From NCBI GenBank assembly GCA_021784515.1, contig JAJXSP010000003.1, forward strand, positions 1-32,450: a stretch of DNA of 32,450 nucleotides, written 5' to 3'. This stretch comes from Myxococcales bacterium. GTDB lineage: Bacteria > Myxococcota_A > Polyangia > Palsa-1104 > SHYY01. Position numbers and translations under genes: made by a program. A model generated the notes under the pieces. The model made no database searches. It had not been told where the DNA came from and was given only the letters and a program-made list of their open reading frames with translations. Shown in pieces: positions 16,669-25,558 of the stretch (its first letter is position 1; every line of letters starts with the position of its first letter).

Positions 16669-19317
16669 TCACCGGGAATACGGAGGCACGTAGGGGTTCG
16701 AAATGGCGTGCACGCGGGCGACGGCGAACTCGGACGCCGGGCCGTGGCACACTTCGCAGGTCTCGATCGGCCCTGCGTTGCCTTGATAGGTATTCAGGGC
16801 GATGTGCGCGAATGCGGGGGCGGTGTCGTGGCAGGCCCCGCACACCTTGCCCGACGGATTCTGCCAGGCGACGTTGGTGCAGGTGCCGCCGTTGCACGCC
16901 TGGCCGATCCCGCACGGGGTATTGGCGTCACAAGCTGCCCCGCTGTCGGCGTGGCACTTCGTGCAATTGCGCACGTCCTGCGGGAACAGGACCCAGGAGT
17001 AGTCCGACGAATTGATCTCGAGGCGGCCTGCGTAGGGGATGTTGTTCGCCTCCTTGTAGCCGCCGAGCTTCCGCGCGAAGTGGAGCTGGTGCATCATCGC
17101 GCGAAACTCCACCAGCTGCCCCGGAGTGGGGTCCTTCGTCGTCACGCAGGTGTCGGCCGTCCCGTCGTTGTCGGTGTCCTGGCAGGCCTGCCATCCGGCG
17201 TTGAATCCCGTGCAGTCTTTCGCCTGCGTCGGGGTGGTGCACTTCGCCCCGAGCGAGCCGACCACGCCCTGGTCCTCCGCGCCGATGGTGTGGCAGGTGG
17301 GACAGCCGAGGAACGTCATGTCCGGCGTCGCCTGGCGACTGCCGCCGTGGGCCTGGAGGCGCACGTGGCAGCCATTGCACGCCGACGGCATCACCAGTTG
17401 CCGCGGCTGCTGCGGCGCATCGCTCCCGTCGGGGCTGAACCGCACCGTCGACAGCCAGCTCGAGAAGTCGCGCCAGCTCGCGTTGGCAACATTCGGCGGC
17501 GCCGGGCGCAAAACCTCGAAGACCCACAGCCACAGCGTATAGGTGCCGGCGACGTTGGTCTGCCGCGGCACGGTGAGCGAATTCAAGGGCGGCTGCGAGA
17601 GCACCGGCCAGCCCGGCTTCTGCTCGTTCGGCGCGATCGGGAAGGTAAATGTGTAGAGCCCCTTGTTGGCGTCGAAGGTGAGGCAGGGAACCGTGGTGTC
17701 GTTCGGCCCCGGGCAGGTGGCCGACTTCACGTTGATCGGCGAGCTCCAGATCGGCTCCGGGTTGTCCGTCGGGCCGGCGAGGGTGACGTTGGCCGACCAG
17801 TTGGCGTAGTTCGGATCATTGGGATTGGTCAGCGCGTTGACCACTCCCGCCTTGTTTTCCAGCTTGAAGGTGATGACCGGCACGTCGCCCGGCTTGAAGC
17901 TGCCGTTCGTCCCGCTGCCGCCGCCCAGCACCACCGACGAGACCTTCACTCCGTCGCTCTGCGTGCGTTGGGCGATGTCGTGCTTCACCGGCAGCGGCGA
18001 CAGGCCCTTGATGTCGACGGTGTGGCAGACCGGGCACGCCACATCGTTCTTCAGCTGGGGGTGTGTCTTGCGCTGGCAGGTGCCGCTCGGCACGTCGCAG
18101 GTGACGAAGTTGCCGAACCCCGCGCAGTCGGCGTCGCCGGTGCAGCTCACCGCGGTGCCCGCGGCGTACATCTTCCCCACATAGGGCTTTCCGAAATTGC
18201 GCGGCGGATTGAGCGTGCCGGTGTCGAAGAAGACGTTGTCGTGGCAGGTGCCGCACGCGAGCCGCGTGGGCGCCGTGAAGTAGGTGTCGGTGACGTGGCA
18301 CTTCGTGCAGTCGCGCTCGTGGCCGGGCAGCGACGGGAAGGTGACGTTGGTGAAGTCCGCGAGCGAAGGGTCGGCGGCGAGGCCGTACTCGGGGTGGGCC
18401 ACGCCGGGCGCCATCAGGTTCGCGCCGCGGTGGACGGCGTGGACCTTGCGCACGATCGGATTCGGGCTGTAGCCGTCGAGGTTGTGGCAGAGCTTGCAAT
18501 TGACGACCGGCGTTTGATCGATCGCGTAGTTGCCCATCGGCGACGAGGCCGAGGGCATGATGTGCATCTCGTAGGACTTGCCCGAGATCGTTCCGAGGTG
18601 GCAGCTCCAGCAGGCGCTGGTCTTCTCGTCGCCGGTGGCGAAGCTCTCGACCGTCGCGGTGCCGATCTGGACGTACGCGGTCTCGAGCGCCTGCTGCACG
18701 CCGTCCTGGCTCTTGGCCAGGACTCCGATGGTGTACGTGCCGGGCGGCTCGTCGCTGACGGCGCCGGTGGTGAAGACGAACCCATCATTGGCGGGCGCCA
18801 GGTTCTCCTGCGCGGGGTCGGCGAAGCTCGGCTTGACGAGGTTGACGTAGTGGTGCTGGTGATCGGCCGCCATCCGATCGGTGACGCAGTTGAGGAGCTT
18901 CGAGGCCGTCTTCGTCACCGTCGGGGCGCGCGGCCCCGCCATGTACAGATTGAGGGTGCCGAGCGTGGACGGGTCGATCGGCCGCTGGCAATGATCGACG
19001 AGCGTGATCGCGATCTGGAGTCGCTCGCCGACGTCGAAGTACATCCCATTCTTCGGCGCGGCGATGGTCAATGTAGGATGGAGCGGTTCGCCGCCCGGCG
19101 GGACGTCACAGCTACCGACGGGCCCGGGCGGTCCGGGTGCTCCCGCGTTGCCGGTGGGCCCAGGGGCGCCCTGCATTCCATTGGCCCCGCTTTTCCCATC
19201 GCCGCCGTTCATTCCGTTCGGCCCGGGATCGCCCGGATCGCCCTTTGGTCCCTGTGGACCTTCGCATGCGCCGAGGAGGAGCGTAGCGGTCGCAAGCCAG
19301 ATCAGTCGATTCTTCAT
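16669..19317 (-). CDS. decahaem c-type cytochrome, OmcA/MtrC family, with collagen-like stalk (copy 2)
   Basis: An 882-residue paralogue of the product of 9253-11958. Lipobox LGAC (Cys18) is followed by 16 Gly-X-Y triplets (about 20-67). Ten CXXCH motifs are present: CWSCH (C236), CKLCH (C274), CTKCH (C337), CGTCH (C355) and CPVCH (C428) in the first half, and CNGCH, CPTCH, CTKCH, CGACH and CEVCH in the second. Long stretches match copy 1 almost exactly, for example [23 protein letters not shown] and [14 protein letters not shown]. It probably sits on the outer surface as a terminal reductase or electron acceptor. The ATG at 19317 has only a weak ribosome site, and a strong hairpin lies upstream. 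It is 17 bases before the next gene. Confidence 0.95.
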   Translation of the reverse strand: MKNRLIWLATATLLLGACEGPQGPKGDPGDPGPNGMNGGDGKSGANGMQGAPGPTGNAGAPGPPGPVGSCDVPPGGEPLHPTLTIAAPKNGMYFDVGERLQIAITLVDHCQRPIDPSTLGTLNLYMAGPRAPTVTKTASKLLNCVTDRMAADHQHHYVNLVKPSFADPAQENLAPANDGFVFTTGAVSDEPPGTYTIGVLAKSQDGVQQALETAYVQIGTATVESFATGDEKTSACWSCHLGTISGKSYEMHIMPSASSPMGNYAIDQTPVVNCKLCHNLDGYSPNPIVRKVHAVHRGANLMAPGVAHPEYGLAADPSLADFTNVTFPSLPGHERDCTKCHVTDTYFTAPTRLACGTCHDNVFFDTGTLNPPRNFGKPYVGKMYAAGTAVSCTGDADCAGFGNFVTCDVPSGTCQRKTHPQLKNDVACPVCHTVDIKGLSPLPVKHDIAQRTQSDGVKVSSVVLGGGSGTNGSFKPGDVPVITFKLENKAGVVNALTNPNDPNYANWSANVTLAGPTDNPEPIWSSPINVKSATCPGPNDTTVPCLTFDANKGLYTFTFPIAPNEQKPGWPVLSQPPLNSLTVPRQTNVAGTYTLWLWVFEVLRPAPPNVANASWRDFSSWLSTVRFSPDGSDAPQQPRQLVMPSACNGCHVRLQAHGGSRQATPDMTFLGCPTCHTIGAEDQGVVGSLGAKCTTPTQAKDCTGFNAGWQACQDTDNDGTADTCVTTKDPTPGQLVEFRAMMHQLHFARKLGGYKEANNIPYAGRLEINSSDYSWVLFPQDVRNCTKCHADSGAACDANTPCGIGQACNGGTCTNVAWQNPSGKVCGACHDTAPAFAHIALNTYQGNAGPIETCEVCHGPASEFAVARVHAISNPYVPPYSR

Positions 19318-19383
19318 TCCAATCTACGCCCTGCACCAGCGCATGGCCGGCGCGCAATGCGAAACGCCTACCGTCGCAGAGTC

Positions 19384-19421
19384 GGGCCCAGCGGCGTCCG
19401 GCGAAGGACACCGCCGGGCCC
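19384..19421 (-). promoter_or_regulatory. strong intercistronic hairpin before decahaem copy 2
   Basis: GGGCCCAGCGGCGTCC (19384-19399) pairs with GGACACCGCCGGGCCC (19406-19421) over a 16-bp imperfect stem with a six-base loop. It begins 13 bases after the monohaem cytochrome stop and about 65 bases before the next start, in the longest gap inside the cytochrome part of the operon. It could attenuate transcription or set a mRNA processing point. No T-run follows. Confidence 0.5.
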
Positions 19422-19434
19422 TTTGGAGGTGAAC

Positions 19435-19758
19435 CTACTTCAGGCCCCCTTTGATAAATGCGGCGAGCCCCTTGGCGTCGTCGGCGCTCAATCCCTTCTC
19501 CTTGAAGGCCGGCATCTTCTGCTTGCCGTCGTCGCCCTTCTTGCCATCCAGGATCATGCTGGCGATGCCCGCCTCGTCGAGCTTGGTCACCGTGAGGTCC
19601 TTGATGCCGAGCTTCTTGCCCATGGCGGTCGCGCCCTTGCCGTCCTTGCCGTGGCAGCTCGCGCACTTCTTGTTGAAGGTGTCGTTGTCCGCGCGCGCCG
19701 GCAGCGCGAGGCCGGCGACCGCCAATCCGAGGAACAGGGACTTCGAGGTGAGGGTCAT
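19435..19758 (-). CDS. monohaem class I cytochrome c
   Basis: A 107-residue periplasmic protein. The signal peptide ends near ALPARA (about 23). The single haem motif CASCH starts at C32 and the likely axial Met is M82 in KQKMPAFKEKGLS, followed by the closing helix AKGLAAFIKGG. Length and layout are those of small soluble cytochromes c, like the ActE subunit of alternative complex III, although this is also common elsewhere. Its ATG overlaps the stop of the tetrahaem gene by 4 bases (ATGA). Probably a shuttle from the inner-membrane complex to the outer-membrane conduit. Confidence 0.92.
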   Translation of the reverse strand: MTLTSKSLFLGLAVAGLALPARADNDTFNKKCASCHGKDGKGATAMGKKLGIKDLTVTKLDEAGIASMILDGKKGDDGKQKMPAFKEKGLSADDAKGLAAFIKGGLK

Positions 19759-20987
19759 TTCGTTTCTCCTTTGTTGTCTTTTGTGCCGCCGGCGCTTTCG
19801 GGCGGCGCCACGTTGAGCGCCGCGAGGACGTGCCGCATCTCCTCGCCGGTGAGCGACGGCCAGCGGACCTCGAGGTCACGCATCCGCTCGAGCATCGTCG
19901 GGCCGTGCATCCACAGCGCCTGCGCCACCGTCACGGGCGTCGCCCGGTTCCGGTACTTGTCGAGGTCGGGTCCGGCGCCTTTTCCATGGCACTGCACGCA
20001 TCCCTTGTCCCGCAACAGGGCCGCGCCCTTCTCCGGAGAGCCGGGCTCGTCGGCGTAGGTCGCCGCGAACAGGTAGGTAATGACGTGCGCCATCTCCTGC
20101 GGCGTCAGCACCGGAACCTGGATGTTCCGGCTCGCCATCGCGGCCCGCATCTTCTCCACGCTGTTCCACGCCTTGATGGCGATTCCGGTGAACGAGGTCT
20201 CCCAGCCCTTCCGTCCCAGTTCGGGGCCGACCTTGCCCCCGACTCCATGCACCGTGTGGCATTGGATGCAGCTCTTCTCCCGGAAGAGCTTCTCCCCGAG
20301 CGCGGCGTCGCCCGGATCGAGCAGCTCCGCCTCGCCGGTGGGCGACATCGAGCGGATGTAGCTCACGATGTCCACCAGCTCGCTCGCGCTGAGCGACGGC
20401 TGCGGGATGTTGCGCGCGCGCATCGCCTGCACCATCTGCGACGCGTGGTCGAACATCAGCTTGGCCCACACCGCGGGATTGCGGAAATGGGCCCAGCGGC
20501 GCAGATCCGGGCCTACGCCATTGCTCTTGTCGCCGACGGTGTGGCAGGTCGCACAGCGCTTCTCCTCGAGCAGGCGCCGGCCATTGTCCGGGTCGCCCGG
20601 CTCGTCGATCGCGCGCACGAACGAGAGGTAGGCGAACAGGTCGGCCATCTCGGCTTCATTGATGGGGACCTGGGGAATGCGCTCCTCCTTCATCTTCCCC
20701 CACATCCGCGGGATGTGGTTCCACAGCGCGGCGGCCAATTCGGCGTCGGTGAGCGCGCCGGCGTGGGTGCGCCCGAGGTCGGGGCCGACCTCGCCGCCGT
20801 GCCCGAAGACGGCGTGGCAGCGCGCGCACGACTTGGCCACGAAGACGTTCCACCCGCGCCGCACGTCGCCCTTGGCGGGCGCCTTCGCCGCCGGCGGGGC
20901 GTCGGCCGCGCCGGCCGGACTGGCCAGCAGCGTTACGCCGAGAAAGAGGTTCGCAGCGACGAGCGAGATGGACTTTCGACGGATCAC
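19755..20987 (-). CDS. tetrahaem protein of four tandem class I-like cytochrome c domains
   Basis: A 410-residue exported protein (signal peptide to about 27). Four CXXCH motifs, C54, C145, C240 and C330, are spaced 90-95 residues apart, each followed by a GPDL or GPEL-type segment (GEVGPDLG, GVGPDLRR, KVGPELGRK, GAGPDLDKY) and a Met/Pro region, so the protein is an array of four fused monohaem domains rather than a compact multihaem fold. This is an unusual electron-wire design. It overlaps both neighbours by 4 bases, with NrfD upstream and the monohaem cytochrome downstream. It probably takes electrons from, or gives them to, the quinone-linked complex. Confidence 0.92.
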   Translation of the reverse strand: MIRRKSISLVAANLFLGVTLLASPAGAADAPPAAKAPAKGDVRRGWNVFVAKSCARCHAVFGHGGEVGPDLGRTHAGALTDAELAAALWNHIPRMWGKMKEERIPQVPINEAEMADLFAYLSFVRAIDEPGDPDNGRRLLEEKRCATCHTVGDKSNGVGPDLRRWAHFRNPAVWAKLMFDHASQMVQAMRARNIPQPSLSASELVDIVSYIRSMSPTGEAELLDPGDAALGEKLFREKSCIQCHTVHGVGGKVGPELGRKGWETSFTGIAIKAWNSVEKMRAAMASRNIQVPVLTPQEMAHVITYLFAATYADEPGSPEKGAALLRDKGCVQCHGKGAGPDLDKYRNRATPVTVAQALWMHGPTMLERMRDLEVRWPSLTGEEMRHVLAALNVAPPESAGGTKDNKGETK

Positions 20988-22420
20988 GACGCCGCCTCCT
21001 GGCGCTCGGGCTCATCGGACGGAAGGTAGGAGTGCACCCGCTCGCTGACCTCCTTCACCGCCAGCTCGCGCCCTTCCTGGATCTCCCAGATCGACACGAT
21101 CGGGAACAGCTTCGTGAAGCACATGTAGGCGAGGATGAACAGCGCGCTCTCGCCGGCGAAGATCCCCCACTCCACCCAGGTCGGGAAATAATGGGCGTGG
21201 GTCCCGGCGAGGCGCGGATTCGACAGCGACGGGACGACGATCGTCCAGCGCTCGAGCCACATACCGATGACGACCGGGATCGACGCCATGACGGTGCCGG
21301 TGACGGTGCGCCACTTGCGATTGGAGAGGATGGTCAGTGGGATGACGAAGCAGCAGACCACCATCGTCCAGAACGCCGGCGCGAAGGGTCCCCGGATCTT
21401 GTCCCACAATACCGCCATGTGGGCCGGCTCGCCGCCGTAGAAGGTGACCAGGTACTCGCAGACCATGAAGTAGAACCACAGCAGCGCCATGATCAGCAGC
21501 AGCAGGCCGAGGTAGCTGAAGTGGATTTGCTTCAGGTAGTTCTCGAGGTGATAGACCTTCCGGATCAGCGCCATCGCGAGGATGAGCGCGGCGATTCCCG
21601 AGAAGATGGCGCCGCAGACGAAGAACGGTCCGAAGATGGCGGTGTGCCACATCGGCTGGATGGTCATCGCGAACACGAACGACACGACGGTGTGGACCGA
21701 GACCGCGATCGGAATGACGATGACCGCCATGATCGAGATGAGCACCTCGAGGATGCGGTGCTGGCGCGGCGAGCCCTTCCAGCCGAGCGCCAGCGTCCGA
21801 TAGAGGGCGTGGCGGACGCCGGTGGTGCGGTCGCGGAGGATCGCGATATCGGGAATCAATGGCAGGAACAGGTAGGTGGTCGAACCGAACAGGTAGCAGG
21901 TGACGCTGCAGACGTCCCACAGGAGCGGCGACTGGAAGCGACCGAATTTGATGACGGGGATGATGTTGAGGAGCCGGTCCGGGCGCCCCATGTCGATGAG
22001 GATGCTGCCGACGCCGAAGATGATCACCATGACGGTGATGACCTCGGCCGATCGCGTGATGGCGCGCCGCCATTCTGCCTTGGCGATTCGGAGGATCGCC
22101 GAGATGAGGGTGCCGGCGTGCGAGATGCCGATGAAGAAGACGAAGTTGGTGATGTAGACGCCCCAGTAGACTGGCCGGTTCAGGCCGGTCACGCCGAGGC
22201 CGTACTTGAACTGGAAGAGGTAGGCGTAGACGCCGAATGCGCCGATCATGAGGAGGACGGCGGCCATCGCCCAGAAGCGCCAGGTCGTTTCGAGGACGGG
22301 CTTGAGGAGGGCCGCGTCCTGCGTGAGGCTGTGCGCCCCGCCCTCGTGCTTCGGGGTTTCGGCCGCCGCCTGCGCTGCGTCCTCGCGGGTCAACAGACCG
22401 TCGGCAGTCATGGTGGTCAT
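20984..22420 (-). CDS. NrfD/PsrC-family quinone-binding membrane subunit
   Basis: A 478-residue multi-spanning protein with about ten hydrophobic helices. The NrfD/PsrC signatures are clear: NRPVYWGVYITNFVFFIGIS, HAGTLISAILRI, an IDMGRPDR loop and LLWDVCSVTCYLF. The protein is longer than PsrC and close to ActC/QrcD-type members. It has no haem motif. It would anchor the FeS and molybdopterin-family subunits and exchange electrons with the quinone pool. The ATG at 22420 has a GGAGGGAG ribosome site and overlaps the ferredoxin-subunit stop (ATGA). The stop overlaps the tetrahaem start in the same way. Confidence 0.94.
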   Translation of the reverse strand: MTTMTADGLLTREDAAQAAAETPKHEGGAHSLTQDAALLKPVLETTWRFWAMAAVLLMIGAFGVYAYLFQFKYGLGVTGLNRPVYWGVYITNFVFFIGISHAGTLISAILRIAKAEWRRAITRSAEVITVMVIIFGVGSILIDMGRPDRLLNIIPVIKFGRFQSPLLWDVCSVTCYLFGSTTYLFLPLIPDIAILRDRTTGVRHALYRTLALGWKGSPRQHRILEVLISIMAVIVIPIAVSVHTVVSFVFAMTIQPMWHTAIFGPFFVCGAIFSGIAALILAMALIRKVYHLENYLKQIHFSYLGLLLLIMALLWFYFMVCEYLVTFYGGEPAHMAVLWDKIRGPFAPAFWTMVVCCFVIPLTILSNRKWRTVTGTVMASIPVVIGMWLERWTIVVPSLSNPRLAGTHAHYFPTWVEWGIFAGESALFILAYMCFTKLFPIVSIWEIQEGRELAVKEVSERVHSYLPSDEPERQEAAS

Positions 22421-23127
22421 TCTCCCTCCCGGAGGTAGAAGACTTTCGGCTCGGTCCCGAGGTCTTCGAGGAGCCGGAACGAGCGCGGCGAACGGGCGAG
22501 CTGCGCCACTTCGCTCCGCGGGTCGTCGAGATCGCCGAAGAACATCGCCTTGGTGGGGCAGGCTTCGACGCACGCGGGGAGGTATTCGCCCGGGCGCAGC
22601 TCGCGCTTCTCGGCCGCCGCCTTGTCACGCGCCTTCTGGAGCCGGTGGTGGCAGAAGCTGCACTTCTCGACGACGCCCCGCGGCCGCACCGAGACATCGG
22701 GGTTCAACGACTGCGAGAGCTGCTCCGGCCAACGCGGCGGATACCAGTTGAAGTAGCGCGCCGTGTAGGGGCAGGCGGTCGTGCAGTAGCGGCAGCCGAT
22801 GCAGCGGGCGTAGACCTGCGCGATGATGCCCTCCGCGCCGATCGCGGTCGCGCCCACCGGGCAGACCTTGATGCAGGGCGGTTTGTCGCAGTGCATGCAC
22901 GGGCGCGGAATCAGGCGCAGCTTCACGCGCGGATATTCGCCTTCGACGTTCGGCAGGAGCTCCATCCAGCGGATTGAGCGGTCCTGCGCGGCCGACTGCG
23001 GCGTCGGCGGCGGGATGTTGTTTTCCGTCTGGCAGGCGGTGGTGCAGCCTTGACAAGCGTCACAGCGATCGAGGTCGATCACCATTCCCCAGCGGGGTCG
23101 TGCTTTGGCGTGCTCGGTCTCGTTCAT
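22417..23127 (-). CDS. four-cluster ferredoxin-type iron-sulphur subunit (NrfC/PsrB-like)
   Basis: 236 residues with sixteen Cys in four groups: C22/25/28/32, C77/80/85/89, C109/112/115/119 and C156/159/186/190, enough for four [4Fe-4S] clusters in the arrangement of DmsB/PsrB/NrfC. There is no signal peptide. It would be exported with the Tat-dependent catalytic subunit or face its membrane partner, as in other complex iron-sulphur molybdoenzymes. It lies 9 bases after the molybdopterin-family gene and overlaps NrfD by 4 bases. In alternative complex III this domain is fused to the molybdopterin-like subunit; here it is separate, as in Qrc and Psr. Confidence 0.95.
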   Translation of the reverse strand: MNETEHAKARPRWGMVIDLDRCDACQGCTTACQTENNIPPPTPQSAAQDRSIRWMELLPNVEGEYPRVKLRLIPRPCMHCDKPPCIKVCPVGATAIGAEGIIAQVYARCIGCRYCTTACPYTARYFNWYPPRWPEQLSQSLNPDVSVRPRGVVEKCSFCHHRLQKARDKAAAEKRELRPGEYLPACVEACPTKAMFFGDLDDPRSEVAQLARSPRSFRLLEDLGTEPKVFYLREGE

Positions 23128-23136
23128 TTCCCGACC

Positions 23137-25512
23137 TCAAGCCTTGCGGACACGGACCCAGCCGGCGCCCCAACCGGAGACGCCCGTCGGGTCCTTTCGA
23201 AGCGCGACGAGGGAGCCGGCGGAGGCGCCCATCGCCCGGCGGCAGATCTGGCCGGGCGCGCCGCCCGGGCCGAGAGGCATGGCGGCCACGCCCGGCCGGA
23301 TTCCCGGATAGACCTTCACGCGCGCCTCGACCTCGCCGTCGGGTGACTGCACGATCACGCCGGTGCCGTCGGTGAGGCCGAGCGCGTCGGCGTCGGTGGG
23401 CGACAATTCGACCCACAGGCGCCACGACTGTTCCATTTCCTTTCCCAGGATGTCCTGCACGAACGGCAGCGGTCCGGCGTGGTCACCGTAGGCCGCCAGG
23501 AGCGGATAGAGGTGGAGGCGGAACGGGTATTCCTGGTGGAGCCGTTTTTCGGGGTCGGCCGACGCGGTCGGAGTGCCGTCGCCGACGCGCACCACCGACG
23601 GGCGGGCGGCCGTCGCCGGATCGTAGGCATTGGCCAGCTGCTGGAATTCGAACTTTCCGCTCGGGGTGCGCAGGACGCGCCCGCGCTCGCCGAAATCGTA
23701 GGACGGATCCCACCAGCCGCCGCGCTCCTCGAGCTTCGACCAGAATCGATCGAAGCTGCCGAAGTCGGAGGCGCGCCAGCCGCTCTGTTCCATCGTCTCG
23801 ACCCACGGCTCCGCCTCGGAGACGTCGAAGATCGCGCCGCGGCCGGTCTGATGGATCCCGGCGATGGCGAGCTTCATCACCTCCGGGAAGTCCTTCCACG
23901 GCAGCGCGCCGCCCGTCGCGCCACCGACGCCGCGGGCGATCTCGGCGAGCGTCTCGCCGGCGTGCCGCGTGTCCTGTTTCGGGGGCAGAAGGGGCCGCCG
24001 CAATCCGAGGACGGGATATCCCCCCGAGGTGTAGGTCGCGTCGTCCTGCCAGCGCTCGAGCCAGGTGTGATCGGGCAGCACGAGATCGGCGCGGCGCGCC
24101 GTCTCGTCGAGGAACGGAGAGAGGCTGACAATGAAAGGAATGCGGCCCAGCGCCGCCTTCGCCTTGTCGCCGCCACCGAGCGCGGCGAGCGGGTCCGCGC
24201 CGAGCACGATGAGGAGATTGATGGGATATTGCCCGCGCCCCTCGATCCACGATTGAAGGTCGGCCAGGCCGGAGGCGCCCCCATTCCCCGCCAGCGACGG
24301 CATCGCCGCGCCGCGCTTGCCCGCCTCGTCGGCCGGCGTCGCCGGCAGCGGCGCGAAGGGCACCGGCGGCGGGGTGAGCGTGCCGCCCGGCGCATTGATC
24401 GCGCCCACGACGGCATTCAAGGCGTGGATCGCCATCCGCGCCTCGACCGCCTGCGCGCCCGGGCCGACGCGGTCGTCGCCGATGGCCACCGCGGGCCGCG
24501 TCGAGGCGAAGCGGCGCGCCACCCGGATCAGCGTGGCCACCTCGATCCCCGTGCGCTCGGCGACCGCCTCGGGGTGGTAATCACGGAGGACGATCCCTCG
24601 CAGGGCGTCGAACCCCGTGCCCCAGCGATCGACGAAATCGCGATTCTCCAGCCCTTCGCGGAGGATGAGGTGCATGAACCCGAGCGCGAGCACACCCTCG
24701 GTGCCGGGCTCGATCGGGATCCACTCGTCGGCGTGGGCGGCGCCGACGGAGAGTCGGGGCTCGATTTGCACGACGTGCACGCGCTTCGACTTGCGCGCCC
24801 GCCGTGCGAGGGCGTAGCCGCGGCCGGCGCCGACGGGCGAGGCCGCCCCGTCCAGCCAGCCGGATCCGAATGCGAGGATGAAGCGGGCATTTTCGAGGTC
24901 GTAGGAGACCGGCCCGGAAATCCCTTGCAGCGCGCGCACCGCCTCGGGAGCGCGGTCATCGGTCCAGGCGCGGCCGTCGACGTGATGGGGCGAGCCATAG
25001 GACTCGAGGAAGCGCGCCGCGAGCTGGCTCTCGAGGCCGCGCGACCCGTCCACGATGGCGACGGTGTGCGAGAGGCCGCGGTCGCGCAAATCGCGCAGAC
25101 GCTTCGACACGTCGCCGATGCCGTCGGCCCAGGTGGTCGACTTGAAGTCGCCCGAGCCCGCGGCGCCGGCGCGCCGCATCGGGCCGCGCAGGCGATCGGG
25201 GTGATAGAGCGTGTGCGCCGCCGCGAGGCCGAGCGGGCACAACCCTCCCCGATTGATGGGGTGCAGTGGATTGCCGGAGATGCCGACCAGCCTCTCCTCG
25301 ACGATCCGGGCGCGCACCCCGCAGCCGCCCGGACAGGCGCCGCAGGTGGAGACCAGCCAGGTTTCCTTGAGGCCCGAGCGCGGGGGGCTGGCCAGCGGCG
25401 CGTCGGGGTCGACCGGCTGGTCCGGCGTGCGACAGCCGATGAGGGAGCCGACGGCCGCGGTGGCGGCGGCCGATTCCATCACCTGCAGGAATTCGCGGCG
25501 ATTGAGCGTCAT
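23137..25512 (-). CDS. molybdopterin oxidoreductase-family subunit (ActB/QrcB/PsrA-like)
   Basis: A 791-residue protein. The N-terminus has a Tat-like NRREFLQ motif and a hydrophobic stretch ending LIGC (C27), so it may also be lipid-anchored. A [4Fe-4S] set C57, C60, C64 and C92 follows, then the molybdopterin-binding fold (segments LIVLGADPLAALGG, ADLVLPDHTWLE and a C-terminal domain with EYPFRLHLYPL and WVELSPTDADALGL). In the stretch where other family members have the Cys or Ser metal ligand (around SYGSPHHVDGRAWTDD, 171-186) I see neither, as in non-catalytic ActB/QrcB subunits. The likely role is a structural or electron-relay part of a quinone:cytochrome oxidoreductase. A true reductase for S, As or Se compounds is less likely. 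GGAGGGCAAGG precedes the start. Confidence 0.9.
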   Translation of the reverse strand: MTLNRREFLQVMESAAATAAVGSLIGCRTPDQPVDPDAPLASPPRSGLKETWLVSTCGACPGGCGVRARIVEERLVGISGNPLHPINRGGLCPLGLAAAHTLYHPDRLRGPMRRAGAAGSGDFKSTTWADGIGDVSKRLRDLRDRGLSHTVAIVDGSRGLESQLAARFLESYGSPHHVDGRAWTDDRAPEAVRALQGISGPVSYDLENARFILAFGSGWLDGAASPVGAGRGYALARRARKSKRVHVVQIEPRLSVGAAHADEWIPIEPGTEGVLALGFMHLILREGLENRDFVDRWGTGFDALRGIVLRDYHPEAVAERTGIEVATLIRVARRFASTRPAVAIGDDRVGPGAQAVEARMAIHALNAVVGAINAPGGTLTPPPVPFAPLPATPADEAGKRGAAMPSLAGNGGASGLADLQSWIEGRGQYPINLLIVLGADPLAALGGGDKAKAALGRIPFIVSLSPFLDETARRADLVLPDHTWLERWQDDATYTSGGYPVLGLRRPLLPPKQDTRHAGETLAEIARGVGGATGGALPWKDFPEVMKLAIAGIHQTGRGAIFDVSEAEPWVETMEQSGWRASDFGSFDRFWSKLEERGGWWDPSYDFGERGRVLRTPSGKFEFQQLANAYDPATAARPSVVRVGDGTPTASADPEKRLHQEYPFRLHLYPLLAAYGDHAGPLPFVQDILGKEMEQSWRLWVELSPTDADALGLTDGTGVIVQSPDGEVEARVKVYPGIRPGVAAMPLGPGGAPGQICRRAMGASAGSLVALRKDPTGVSGWGAGWVRVRKA

Positions 25513-25558
25513 GGCACCTTGCCCTCCGTCCCGCCGGACAAGCGACGATTCGCGGCGA

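Noticed and set aside
16708-20058. Plus-strand open frame of over 1100 codons across the decahaem copy 2 region
   Set aside because: Antisense shadow in high-GC DNA; the translation is rich in Arg, Ala, Val and His without domains, while the minus strand encodes clear cytochromes.
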